This document shows positions 56,091 to 64,000 of a DNA stretch of 64,000 nt, in pieces; the first letter of the stretch is position 1; every line of letters starts with the position of its first letter. Below the pieces are notes generated by a model. The model was not told where the DNA came from and searched no databases. It saw nothing but the letters and a program-made list of their open reading frames with translations. The stretch comes from CANLBN01 sp050633825 (lineage in GTDB: Bacteria > Pseudomonadota > Gammaproteobacteria > Pseudomonadales > Cellvibrionaceae). Both the position numbers and the translations under genes were made by a program. The stretch spans positions 12,034 through 76,033 of the forward strand of contig JBOEHG010000002.1 in the NCBI GenBank assembly GCA_050633825.1. The letters are read 5' to 3'.

Positions 56091-56309
56091 TTATTTAGGG
56101 ATGCTGTCAGTCTTATCTACTGCTTGAGATGAGGTAGAGGTGGAAATAGTGTTATTAGGGATTTGTTCACTATCATCTTCGAATAGTATTCTCTGGCCTT
56201 CCGTTTCCAAATCATCGTATTGGCCACTATTAATAGCCCAGAACAAAAACTTAATTGCCAGTACTAAAAGAAACAAAGCAACTGGGATAAGGAGGTATAA
56301 CATTTCCAT
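56091..56309 (-). CDS. ccoS: cbb3-type cytochrome oxidase assembly protein CcoS
   Basis: A 72-residue single-helix protein: hydrophobic N-terminus (LYLLIPVALFLLVLA), then FWAINSGQYDDLE, the CcoS signature, then a variable acidic tail. CcoS is needed for haem/copper incorporation into cbb3 oxidases. It lies 30 bp after ccoI. Confidence 0.93.
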   Translation of the reverse strand: MEMLYLLIPVALFLLVLAIKFLFWAINSGQYDDLETEGQRILFEDDSEQIPNNTISTSTSSQAVDKTDSIPK

Positions 56310-56339
56310 AAGAAGGAAGACCTTTTGTGTCAGACTCGA

Positions 56340-58955
56340 TTAACGATAAAGTCTAAGCGCATTAATAACGACAATCAAAGAACTAGCTGACATTCCTATT
56401 GCCGCCAGATAAGGTGGAATAAACCCGAAAGCAGCCAAGGGTAAGGCTAATAAATTATACGCCAATGCCCAACTTAAGTTTTGCCTAATAATACTTTTTG
56501 ATCGTTTTGCGGTATCAATAACGGCTGCAATTGTTGTTAAATCACCCCTTAATAAAACACTATCTGCATGTGTTCTGGCAAAATCTGTTGCTGAATCCAT
56601 AGCAATGGAAACGTCAGCGCCCGCTAAGACCGGGACATCATTAATTCCGTCACCAACCATTATCAAACGATGCTGCTCTTGTTCGCGAGTAATATAATTT
56701 AGCTTATCTTCAGGTGTTTGATTAGCCAGATAATCAATTGTTAACTGCTCGGCCACTCTTGCCACTTCAGAAGTATGGTCCCCACTCAAGGCTTTTATAT
56801 CAATTTTTTTAGTCTTTAATCGCTCAATCGCTGGCAACGCAGACTCACGGATCTCATCTGACAAACCTATCCAAGCTAACATCTGACCATTTTTCGTCAG
56901 TAAAACCCACTGACCCTTTGCCTCTGGTAGCGTGTATTTAGGGGCTGTTTTAGTAGTCAGAGCCAATGCGTAATCAGGCTTACCCAAGCGATATTCATCC
57001 TGAATACTAGAAACGGTAGTATTAGAGACGTTAGTACTAGAACCGATAGTACTAGAGCCCATAGTAATAGTGCCGGCAACACCAGCACCTGTGGTAGCCA
57101 CACTATGTTCAACAACAATGTTTTCAATACTAATCAGTTCTTGATAGCGATCGAAGGCCTTAGCAACAGGATGACTGGAACCTTTTTCCAAAGCAGTAGC
57201 AATGGCCAGTATTTTATTCTCACTAAAATGCTCGTCCAAGATAATAATATCATTCACCGTCGGTCGCCCGTAGGTCAATGTACCGGTTTTATCAAAAACA
57301 ACTTTGCTGGTTTTCGTCAAGGTTTCGATCACATGGCCTTTCAGAACTAATAGGCCCTGCTTGCGCATCACAGCAACGGCAGCGGTTAATGCTGTTGGTG
57401 TTGCTAAGGAAAGTGCACAAGGGCATGTAACAACCAGCACTGACAAAGTCACCCAAAGTGCTGATTCAGGCTTAACAAAATACCAAGAGGTGAAAACAAC
57501 CACCGATACTACAAGAACAGCAGCAACAAAATAACTGGCCACATGATCCGCAACTTGCTGCACGGCGGGCTTATCCTGCTGAGCTTCTTGTACTAGTTGA
57601 GTAATAGCAGACAAGCGTGTATTTTTACCTACTGCTGTTACTTCAATAAGCAAACTACCCTCGGTATTCTGTGTCCCAGCGATTACAGTATCGTTAATAT
57701 GTTTTGTCACTGGTTCTGACTCACCAGTAAGAATGGATTCAATCACGGCACTACTGCCATCAATGACAAGCCCATCACAAGGAATCGTATCACCACTATA
57801 GATACGTATTGTGTCGCCTACCTCTAATTCAACCAAGGGGATAATTGACTCTTCATTATGCTGCTTAGCCATTGTTTTAGTCGATTGCTCATTGGCCGAT
57901 AAAACACGGTTGACCGTTATCGGCAATAGATCAGCCATTGCGCCCATTGTTTGTTGGTTTCGATAACGCAGGCGCGCTTCTAAATAGCGCCCGAGCAATA
58001 AGAAAAAAGTAAACATCGAAATAGAATCAAAATAGACTTCACCCGATTGAGTAAAGGTCGCCCAAGCACTGGCAAAATAAGCCAATAGAATTGCAATAGA
58101 GACCGGCACATCCATGGTTAAATAATGGGATTTATTTTTAAGTGACGCACTAGAAAAGAAAGAACGTAAACTGCGCCATGCCGAGGTCCAAAATGGCTGA
58201 GCACTAAAAAACACAATGGGTGTTGCAACGAGTAAACTGACCCAACGCAATAACTGCACCCATTGGGATTCAATTCCTTGAGCAGCTCCCGCATAAAGTG
58301 CAATTGCTACCATGCCCACTTGCATCATACCAAAGCCAGCCAAGCCTAAACGTAGCAATAATTTTTTCTGTTGATCTTGTTGTTGCTTATATTGTTCTTG
58401 TCGGGTAAATGGCTGGGGGCGATAACCAATACTCATTAACTGTTCCATCAAAAAACTCAAAGCCTGTTTTTCACTTTCCCAAGAAATCACACACTGATGA
58501 GTAACAGCATTGACTCGAACAGAGCTAACACCGTCAATGGAATTCATGTATTTTTCAATTAACCAAACACAGGCAGCGCAAGTAATGCCATCCAATAATA
58601 AATAAGCTGTTTTTACTTGATCATCAAAAATATTAACAAAGCTAGCCTGAATATCATCGCGATCATAAAGTGTATAATCAGCAACCATACCATCGGGGCG
58701 ACTATTTAACTGAGAACGATATTGATAAAAATTATCTAAGCCACCTTGGTGGATCAAACTGGCAACGGCCTGACAACCGGTACAACAAAAATCACGCGCC
58801 ACGCCTTGAATAGTAAACAAAAACTCATTGGGTTTATCGACAGGAAGGCCACAATGGTAACAGGCAAGATTATCCTTAGATATTGGATTTATTGAGCGCA
58901 GTCCCTCAGCAGTGGTCGAGGAAGCGATTGTGATAGTTTCTTGAGGCTCTCCCAT
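56340..58955 (-). CDS. ccoI: Copper-exporting P-type ATPase for cbb3 oxidase, CcoI/FixI
   Basis: 871 residues: an N-terminal cysteine-rich region with CYHCG (34-38) and CCTGC (57-61), an HMA domain with TCAACVW, eight predicted helices, the transport motif CPC in VTCPCALSLAT, DKTGTLT at the phosphorylation aspartate, and GDGINDVPVL. The nucleotide-binding domain carries an unusual Ser/Thr-rich insert from a 15-bp tandem repeat (57006-57065; GSSTIGSSTN). It supplies copper to the oxidase active site. Confidence 0.95.
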   Translation of the reverse strand: MGEPQETITIASSTTAEGLRSINPISKDNLACYHCGLPVDKPNEFLFTIQGVARDFCCTGCQAVASLIHQGGLDNFYQYRSQLNSRPDGMVADYTLYDRDDIQASFVNIFDDQVKTAYLLLDGITCAACVWLIEKYMNSIDGVSSVRVNAVTHQCVISWESEKQALSFLMEQLMSIGYRPQPFTRQEQYKQQQDQQKKLLLRLGLAGFGMMQVGMVAIALYAGAAQGIESQWVQLLRWVSLLVATPIVFFSAQPFWTSAWRSLRSFFSSASLKNKSHYLTMDVPVSIAILLAYFASAWATFTQSGEVYFDSISMFTFFLLLGRYLEARLRYRNQQTMGAMADLLPITVNRVLSANEQSTKTMAKQHNEESIIPLVELEVGDTIRIYSGDTIPCDGLVIDGSSAVIESILTGESEPVTKHINDTVIAGTQNTEGSLLIEVTAVGKNTRLSAITQLVQEAQQDKPAVQQVADHVASYFVAAVLVVSVVVFTSWYFVKPESALWVTLSVLVVTCPCALSLATPTALTAAVAVMRKQGLLVLKGHVIETLTKTSKVVFDKTGTLTYGRPTVNDIIILDEHFSENKILAIATALEKGSSHPVAKAFDRYQELISIENIVVEHSVATTGAGVAGTITMGSSTIGSSTNVSNTTVSSIQDEYRLGKPDYALALTTKTAPKYTLPEAKGQWVLLTKNGQMLAWIGLSDEIRESALPAIERLKTKKIDIKALSGDHTSEVARVAEQLTIDYLANQTPEDKLNYITREQEQHRLIMVGDGINDVPVLAGADVSIAMDSATDFARTHADSVLLRGDLTTIAAVIDTAKRSKSIIRQNLSWALAYNLLALPLAAFGFIPPYLAAIGMSASSLIVVINALRLYR
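57006..57065 (-). repeat. 15-bp tandem repeat (4 copies) inside ccoI
   Basis: Top-strand copies are ACTAGAAACGGTAGT, ATTAGAGACGTTAGT, ACTAGAACCGATAGT and ACTAGAGCCCATAGT, 15 bp each and in frame. They encode a degenerate five-residue repeat rich in Ser, Thr, Gly and Val in the CcoI N-domain. A partial fifth copy follows. Confidence 0.75.
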
Positions 58956-58990
58956 TGTTAATTATAACCAGCTTACTCTAAAAGGAAGAC

Positions 58991-59548
58991 TTAAATGTCC
59001 GGCTGCATAATAACAGTCGACGTCTGTGCAAAATTAATTTCACCCCTTACGCGCCATGGTGTTTTTTCTGAATCGGAAAAAACAGGAGCGAGACGTAAAT
59101 ACCAGCGATTATCAAAGAACTTATTGGGTAATTCAGCGTGGTATTGGTCATTAGCAACACGCTTCAACACAATAGCCTGATCAAGATCAACTTGAGCAGG
59201 ATGACCTAACTCAAGTAGTAAGGAATCAGGAAGTTCACCTTGAACTGATAATTGAAGGGTTAATTCTTGTAAGGTCTGATCGAAATTAATTGAGGCTTTA
59301 ACGGACAGAGTTTGAGCGAGAAGATCTTCATCCTGTCGAATATTAATCATCCGACCCTCTTTATAGTAGTTATCGATAACTCTATCGTCTGCGTGACGAA
59401 CTGCAAGTGTCACCGTAATGCTAGATACAATAACTACAACGATTAACGGAGACAGGATAAACCAAGCCCAAAATTCACGATACCATGGTTTCGGAATAGG
59501 TTCTGCCAGCGGATTATTGGAGGATACGTTGTTAATATTTGAACTCAT
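58991..59548 (-). CDS. ccoH: cbb3 oxidase assembly protein FixH/CcoH
   Basis: A 185-aa single-pass membrane protein: cytoplasmic proline-rich stretch, transmembrane helix (about 28-50), then a periplasmic domain. The PWYREFWAWFILSPL start and VIDNYYKEGRMIN are the family marks. FixH/CcoH associates with the oxidase or the copper ATPase during assembly. It sits between ccoG (20 bp) and ccoI (35 bp). Confidence 0.9.
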   Translation of the reverse strand: MSSNINNVSSNNPLAEPIPKPWYREFWAWFILSPLIVVVIVSSITVTLAVRHADDRVIDNYYKEGRMINIRQDEDLLAQTLSVKASINFDQTLQELTLQLSVQGELPDSLLLELGHPAQVDLDQAIVLKRVANDQYHAELPNKFFDNRWYLRLAPVFSDSEKTPWRVRGEINFAQTSTVIMQPDI

Positions 59549-59568
59549 TTAATATTTTCCGTATAACA

Positions 59569-61008
59569 TTACGGTTTTTCAGGACCAATAAAGGTTGTTT
59601 CTTCAGTGGCCACAATGGCATCGTCATCTTGCGATTGGATGGTAAACTTTATTGCTGTTTTCACTGCATTAAGATCCGCTGTATCAACTTCTACGCGGAC
59701 GGGGAAGGTAAAGATTTCATTTTTTTCGATAGGAACAGGTCGATAGCGCTTAATCACAAAATTATGCGGACCTTCAACTTGCAAGTCGAAAGTATGCTCC
59801 TGCCGGTCCATATTGTGTACTTTAATCGTATAGACATTTTGGACTTTATCCCCCTGGAGACGAAACATCCGAGCGCCTCGATCACGATCAACATCAATGG
59901 TTAAAGGTTCTCTATTGATAATGGTGTAACAGAAAACAGAAAACATTGCGATCAATAAGAAGATATACCCGAAAACACGGGGACGAATATAATGTGTGTT
60001 ACCTGTTTCTAATTGATCATCACTGGTAAAGCGAATTAAGCCTCTCTCATAATCCATTTTATCCATCACCGCATTACAAGCATCGACACAGAGGCCACAA
60101 TTAATACACTCATATTGCAGACCATCACGAATATCAATATCGACTGGGCATACCTGCACACACCAAGAGCAATCAATGCAATCCCCTAAACCTTGGGTTT
60201 TGTAATCCTCTCCCGATTTTCGAGGACCACGACTTTCACCACGCGCCTCATCATAATGAACGGCTAGAGTATCATTATCGTACATAACCGACTGAAAACG
60301 GGCATAAGGGCACATGTATTTACAGACTTGTTCACGTAAAAAGCCAGCATTCATATAAGTCATGCCAGTAAAAAACAAAGTCCAAAAAATAACCGTTCCA
60401 TTGCCATTAAACGATAACACTCCAGCATCGGTAATGGTTGGTAAAAAACCAAGAATTAAGTCGCCAATAGGATAAAAATAACCAATAAAAGTAGCGCCCG
60501 TTATAAACGAGATAACAAACCATAAGGTGTATTTACTGGCTTTTCTTGTAAATTTTTCTAATGACCACGGACTTTTATCGAGCTTAATACGTTTGTTTCG
60601 ATCGCCTTCACAAAAATGCTCAGCCCAGATAAACATTAATGTCCATACTGTTTGCGGGCAAGTAAAACCACACCAAACACGCCCCAAGAGAGCCGTCACA
60701 GTAAATAATGCAAAGGCCGATATGATTAACAACCAAGCCAACAACATTCCATCTTGCGGGCCAAAGGTTACCCACAACACATAAAACTGGCGCTGTGGAA
60801 GATCAAAATAGACCGCCGGCCGACCATCAATGACTAACCAAGGTAATAACAAAAAACCTAATAATAAAGGGATGCCCGTATAACGACGAATGGATTGATA
60901 AAAGCCAGAGATTTTTCGGGTGTAGATCTTATTTTCTGATTCATAAAGGTTAACATAACGAATTTCGTTATCGTTTGGTGATGATTTATGATCAGGAGTG
61001 TCAGCCAT
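59569..61008 (-). CDS. ccoG: cbb3 oxidase accessory protein CcoG
   Basis: A 479-residue membrane protein with six or so helices and two ferredoxin-type [4Fe-4S] clusters: CIDCSWCVQVCP and CINCGLCVDACN. Upstream LLGRVWCGFTCPQTVW is the family motif. CcoG is a cupric reductase that helps deliver Cu(I) for cbb3 oxidases. The C-terminal part is an immunoglobulin-like periplasmic domain. It starts a unit with ccoH, ccoI and ccoS, 143 bp after ccoP; I found no clear FNR/ANR box in that gap. Confidence 0.95.
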   Translation of the reverse strand: MADTPDHKSSPNDNEIRYVNLYESENKIYTRKISGFYQSIRRYTGIPLLLGFLLLPWLVIDGRPAVYFDLPQRQFYVLWVTFGPQDGMLLAWLLIISAFALFTVTALLGRVWCGFTCPQTVWTLMFIWAEHFCEGDRNKRIKLDKSPWSLEKFTRKASKYTLWFVISFITGATFIGYFYPIGDLILGFLPTITDAGVLSFNGNGTVIFWTLFFTGMTYMNAGFLREQVCKYMCPYARFQSVMYDNDTLAVHYDEARGESRGPRKSGEDYKTQGLGDCIDCSWCVQVCPVDIDIRDGLQYECINCGLCVDACNAVMDKMDYERGLIRFTSDDQLETGNTHYIRPRVFGYIFLLIAMFSVFCYTIINREPLTIDVDRDRGARMFRLQGDKVQNVYTIKVHNMDRQEHTFDLQVEGPHNFVIKRYRPVPIEKNEIFTFPVRVEVDTADLNAVKTAIKFTIQSQDDDAIVATEETTFIGPEKP

Positions 61009-61151
61009 AAAAATAACTTTTTAGGAGAGAATAAATATTGATTTAAAAGCTGCTCTTAAAAATAACAATAAACAACGTCTAAATACAATACTGCCATCCA
61101 TGGCACATAAATACTAATCCGATAAACAAGAAATGCTTTTCGAAATAACCG

Positions 61152-62069
61152 TTAATTATCTAACGAAAGAGAATAAACGTAAGCCGTCAATATATGAATT
61201 TTATCTTCGCGTAAACGATCTTTCTGAGCTGGCATCACACCATTACGACCTAGGCGAAGCGATTGACGAATACCTGCAGGGGAACCGTCATACAACCATA
61301 TATCATCAGTCAAATTAGGCGCGCCTACGGTTAGCTGGCCTTTGCCCTCTTTACCATGGCAAGCAACACAGTTTTGGGCATATATTTTCTCGCCTACAAC
61401 GGCTTTACCTTGATCATGATCACGCCCGGAAAGACTTAAGACATACTCGGTAACTTCAGCAATACCCTTTTCACCAATAACACTTTGCCAAGCAGGCATG
61501 GCTGCCTGACGGCCATTAACCAATGTTTCTTTGATCTTTGCTGGAGAGCCACCATAAAGCCAATCGCCATCCGTCAAGTTAGGAAAACCTAAAGCACCAC
61601 CACCGTCAGCACCATGACAAACAGCACAGTTGTTAGCAAATAAGCGCTGCCCCATTTTCATTGCTTTTGCATCATCAGCTAACTCTTCAGCTGACATAGT
61701 TGAGAAAATACTATAGCTACTTTTATATTGTTTGAAAGCTTGGCTTTGCTCACGCTCTAATTGCTTAACACTCGTCCATCCACCCTCATAACCTTCAAAA
61801 GGAAAAAAGCCTTTCCAGTTACCCATACCTGGATACAAAATAAGATAAAAGATAGCGAAAATAAATGTCCCAATGAACAGTAAAAACCACCATTTAGGTA
61901 ATGGGTTATCATACTCTTCAATACCATCATAAACATGCCCGGTTGTCTTATTCTCTGGGTCTTCATCATCAGTCACCGCAACTTTCCGGTTTGCCAATAA
62001 AACCCACAACAGTAGTACTAGATTAACTGTTGTTAAGATGATGATCCAAAGGCTCCAAAACGTACTCAT
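61152..62069 (-). CDS. ccoP: Cytochrome c oxidase cbb3-type, subunit III (dihaem)
   Basis: A 305-aa membrane-anchored dihaem cytochrome c. Two N-terminal helices (about 4-25 and 60-80) precede a periplasmic part with haem motifs C148-x-x-C151-H152 and C234-x-x-C237-H238, each followed by an axial methionine region (MPAWQSV and MPAQKD). It passes electrons from soluble cytochrome c to CcoO. Third subunit of ccoN-O-Q-P; two bases separate it from ccoQ. Confidence 0.96.
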   Translation of the reverse strand: MSTFWSLWIIILTTVNLVLLLWVLLANRKVAVTDDEDPENKTTGHVYDGIEEYDNPLPKWWFLLFIGTFIFAIFYLILYPGMGNWKGFFPFEGYEGGWTSVKQLEREQSQAFKQYKSSYSIFSTMSAEELADDAKAMKMGQRLFANNCAVCHGADGGGALGFPNLTDGDWLYGGSPAKIKETLVNGRQAAMPAWQSVIGEKGIAEVTEYVLSLSGRDHDQGKAVVGEKIYAQNCVACHGKEGKGQLTVGAPNLTDDIWLYDGSPAGIRQSLRLGRNGVMPAQKDRLREDKIHILTAYVYSLSLDN

Positions 62070-62071
62070 AA

Positions 62072-62293
62072 TTAATCTCGTTTTTCATTCATAGAAGCTC
62101 CACTGGAATATTCGCCAGAGGATGATTGAATAGATTGTGTCTTATTGTGATTTTCTTCATCAGCAAAAGGCAGGTTGGCATCATCATTAAAACGTTGTTT
62201 ACGTTTTGGAGAAAATGCCCACCAACAAATACTAAGAAAGGCAACCATCATAAATATTGTTGATAAACCACGTAGATCATTAATATCCATCAT
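62072..62293 (-). CDS. ccoQ: Cytochrome c oxidase cbb3-type, CcoQ subunit
   Basis: A 73-residue single-helix protein (ADLRGLSTIFMMVAFLSICWWAFSPKRKQ region) with a charged tail. CcoQ stabilises the cbb3 complex and is often short and poorly conserved; identification rests on the WAFSPKRKQRFNDDANLPF pattern and its place between ccoO and ccoP, two bases from each. Confidence 0.92.
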   Translation of the reverse strand: MMDINDLRGLSTIFMMVAFLSICWWAFSPKRKQRFNDDANLPFADEENHNKTQSIQSSSGEYSSGASMNEKRD

Positions 62294-62295
62294 TA

Positions 62296-62913
62296 CTACC
62301 GTTTTTGCTGCAAGATGGGCAAAGTGCCTAACTGTTGCAAATAAGCAACCAGTGCATCAATTTCTGTAACACCTTTGACTGCTTTTTCCGCACCAGCAAT
62401 ATCTTCATCAGTGTAAGGTACTCCGACAGAACGCAGCGCTCTCATTTTTGCCGGCGTCGTTTTACCGCTAAGCACATTATCAAACAACCATGGGAAAGCA
62501 GGCATATTTGATTTTGGAACAACGTTACGAGGATCGTATAAATGCGCTTTATGCCATTTATCACTATAGCGACCGCCGACACGAGCCAGATCCGGGCCTG
62601 TACGCTTTGAGCCCCAAAGGAAGGGGTGCTCATATACCGATTCACCCGCGACAGAGTAATGACCATAACGCTCCACCTCTGCTCGCAGTGGTCTCACCAT
62701 CTGTGTATGACAAACTGTACAACCTTCACGAATATAAATATCGCGCCCTTCCAACTCAACGGCAGCCAAAGGTTTTAATCCTTCAATAGGCTGTGTTGTT
62801 TCATCAAGAAAAAATTGCGGGACAATTTGTACTAATCCACCGAAGCTAATGGCCACAACGACCAAAACCAACATCAGACCAATATTTTTTTCAACAATGT
62901 CATGATTCTTCAC
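62296..62913 (-). CDS. ccoO: Cytochrome c oxidase cbb3-type, subunit II (monohaem)
   Basis: A 205-aa monohaem cytochrome c. One N-terminal helix (about 9-30) is followed by the haem motif C65-x-x-C68-H69 in REGCTVCHTQMVRPL, with an axial methionine region later. It receives electrons from CcoP and passes them to CcoN. Eleven bases separate it from ccoN. Confidence 0.97.
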   Translation of the reverse strand: MKNHDIVEKNIGLMLVLVVVAISFGGLVQIVPQFFLDETTQPIEGLKPLAAVELEGRDIYIREGCTVCHTQMVRPLRAEVERYGHYSVAGESVYEHPFLWGSKRTGPDLARVGGRYSDKWHKAHLYDPRNVVPKSNMPAFPWLFDNVLSGKTTPAKMRALRSVGVPYTDEDIAGAEKAVKGVTEIDALVAYLQQLGTLPILQQKR

Positions 62914-62924
62914 TGTCTATCCCC

Positions 62925-64000
62925 TTATGCCGTCTGCGGCTTGGCAGAAAGCGGCTCTTCCGCTGCCGAAGCATTCTTTGATTCATAAATTGTACGATAG
63001 GCGTTATAGGCCATTAGCAACATACCCAATAAGAACATGGCTCCACCCAAGGCACGCACGATATAACCACCATAACTCGCTTCAACAGAATCGATAAAGC
63101 TGTAAGTCAGCGAACCATCTTGGTTAAATGCGCGGCGCATTAAACCTTGCGTAATACCGTTTACCCACATCGAAGCAATGTATAAAACAGTACCGCCTGT
63201 CGCTAACCAGAAGTGAGCGTTAATTAAAGGAACACTCCACATTTCTTTACGGCCATGCAACACTGGGATCAAATGATAGATCGCACCGATAGAAATCATA
63301 GCCACCCAACCTAAGGCACCTGAATGCACATGACCGATCGTCCAGTCTGTGTTGTGAGACAGTGCATTAACGGTTTTGATCGCCATCATTGGACCTTCGA
63401 AGGTCGACATACCATAGAAAGAAAGCGACACAACAAGGAAACGCAGCGTCGGATCAGTACGTAACTTATGCCAAGCACCTGACAAGGTCATAATCCCATT
63501 AATCATACCGCCCCAACTTGGCGCTAATAAAATTAAGGACATCACCATACCTAAGCTTTGCGCCCAATCAGGAAGCGCTGAATAATGAAGGTGGTGAGAA
63601 CCAGCCCAAATATAAAGAGAAATCAACGCCCAAAAATGAACAATGGATAATTGATAGGAGTAAACCGGGCGACCTGCCTGCTTGGGAACAAAGTAGTACA
63701 TAATGCCCAAGAATCCTGCAGTAAGAAAGAAACCCACTGCATTGTGGCCATACCACCATTGAATCATCGCATCGGCAGCACCAGCATACGCTGAGTATGA
63801 CTTAGTCAGAGAAACCGGAACGGCGGCGCTATTAACAACATGTAAAATAGCAACAGTTAATATGAACCCACCGAAAAACCAGTTAGCCACATAGATATGA
63901 GAGGTTTTGCGCTTAATGATGGTTCCGAAAAAAACAATGGCATAAGCCACCCAAACAAGGGTCAGTAAGATATCAATCGGCCATTCTAACTCAGCATATT
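62925..64000 (-). CDS. ccoN: Cytochrome c oxidase cbb3-type, subunit I (5' end outside window)
   Basis: The catalytic haem-copper subunit. The visible part has 358 codons and runs off the right edge; codons 63951-63998 translate as AELEWPIDILLTLVWV, in frame with the rest, so the apparent GTG at 63950 is not the start. Helix and metal-site landmarks include YGHNAVGFFLTAGFLG (CuB histidine and Tyr crosslink region differ from aa3), WAGSHHLHYSALPDW, and HVHSGALGW for haem ligation. Full CcoN is about 475-480 residues. Expected high-affinity O2 reduction in low oxygen. Confidence 0.97.
   Translation of the reverse strand, partial: YAELEWPIDILLTLVWVAYAIVFFGTIIKRKTSHIYVANWFFGGFILTVAILHVVNSAAVPVSLTKSYSAYAGAADAMIQWWYGHNAVGFFLTAGFLGIMYYFVPKQAGRPVYSYQLSIVHFWALISLYIWAGSHHLHYSALPDWAQSLGMVMSLILLAPSWGGMINGIMTLSGAWHKLRTDPTLRFLVVSLSFYGMSTFEGPMMAIKTVNALSHNTDWTIGHVHSGALGWVAMISIGAIYHLIPVLHGRKEMWSVPLINAHFWLATGGTVLYIASMWVNGITQGLMRRAFNQDGSLTYSFIDSVEASYGGYIVRALGGAMFLLGMLLMAYNAYRTIYESKNASAAEEPLSAKPQTA

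Noticed and set aside
61009..61151. FNR/ANR box between ccoP and ccoG
   Set aside because: Only half-sites (TTGAT) are visible; no complete TTGAT-N4-ATCAA.
1..64000. Mobile elements, CRISPR, tRNA or rRNA genes
   Set aside because: I saw no transposase, integrase, direct-repeat array, or tRNA cloverleaf; the 16S-like 17-mer is too short to be an rRNA gene.

Overview
The window reads as an ordinary chromosomal stretch of an aerobic or microaerobic, probably marine, gammaproteobacterium. The evidence is family content and gene order: dapA-bamC-MBL hydrolase-purC, tusA-perM next to bepA, yadG-yadH, RsmJ, SlyX, type II QueF, MiaE, FabV, and a full cbb3 oxidase cluster (ccoNOQP-ccoGHIS). Placement near Cellvibrionales or Oceanospirillales is an inference. 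I saw no insertion sequence, prophage, CRISPR array, tRNA or rRNA gene.

Layout. 1-6.3 kb: a SulP anion transporter (cut by the left edge) and aceE-aceF of pyruvate dehydrogenase. 6.7-12.6 kb: an exported M16 protease, the tusA-perM pair, and the periplasmic chaperone-protease BepA. 12.6-18.2 kb: a GGDEF-EAL protein, SlyX, an LpxH-like phosphoesterase, a Kv-type channel with a C-terminal zinc ribbon, a zinc-ribbon membrane protein overlapping a SUI1/YciH gene, and a small membrane protein. 18.4-27.4 kb: a DcaP-type porin, a GNAT enzyme, accA, DUF2853 and YidB-like proteins, a YjgR ATPase, an AEC transporter and a membrane adenylate cyclase. 27.4-41.9 kb: queF, yadGH, a PA2817-like protein, a D-2-hydroxyacid dehydrogenase, rsmJ, a PilZ protein, purC, an MBL hydrolase, bamC, dapA, an LpxL-type acyltransferase, tas, fabV, miaE and a glycosyltransferase.

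42-46.3 kb is an envelope-stress-like unit: an RstA/RstB-type two-component system followed by a MipA/OmpV barrel and a DUF6279 lipoprotein. Tandem TACA repeats phased at 10 bp lie between the kinase gene and mipA, and a related sequence lies before the regulator gene. 46.3-55.4 kb: a dCache-HAMP sensor with no output domain beside a small DUF4388-like protein, then a TRAP transporter (dctPQM) divergent from a DctB/DctD-type system. A good sigma-54 promoter match lies before dctP. 55.4-64 kb: the cbb3 oxidase assembly genes and ccoPQO, with ccoN cut by the right edge.

I found no clearly new system. The best leads are the output-less sensor pair (46.3-47.9 kb), the phased repeats tying the RstAB-like system to mipA, a mirrored promoter between fabV and miaE, a 15-bp tandem repeat inside ccoI, a 17-nt identity to the conserved 3' region of 16S rRNA in the dctB leader, and zinc-ribbon proteins on both sides of the 17.1 kb divergent promoter region.
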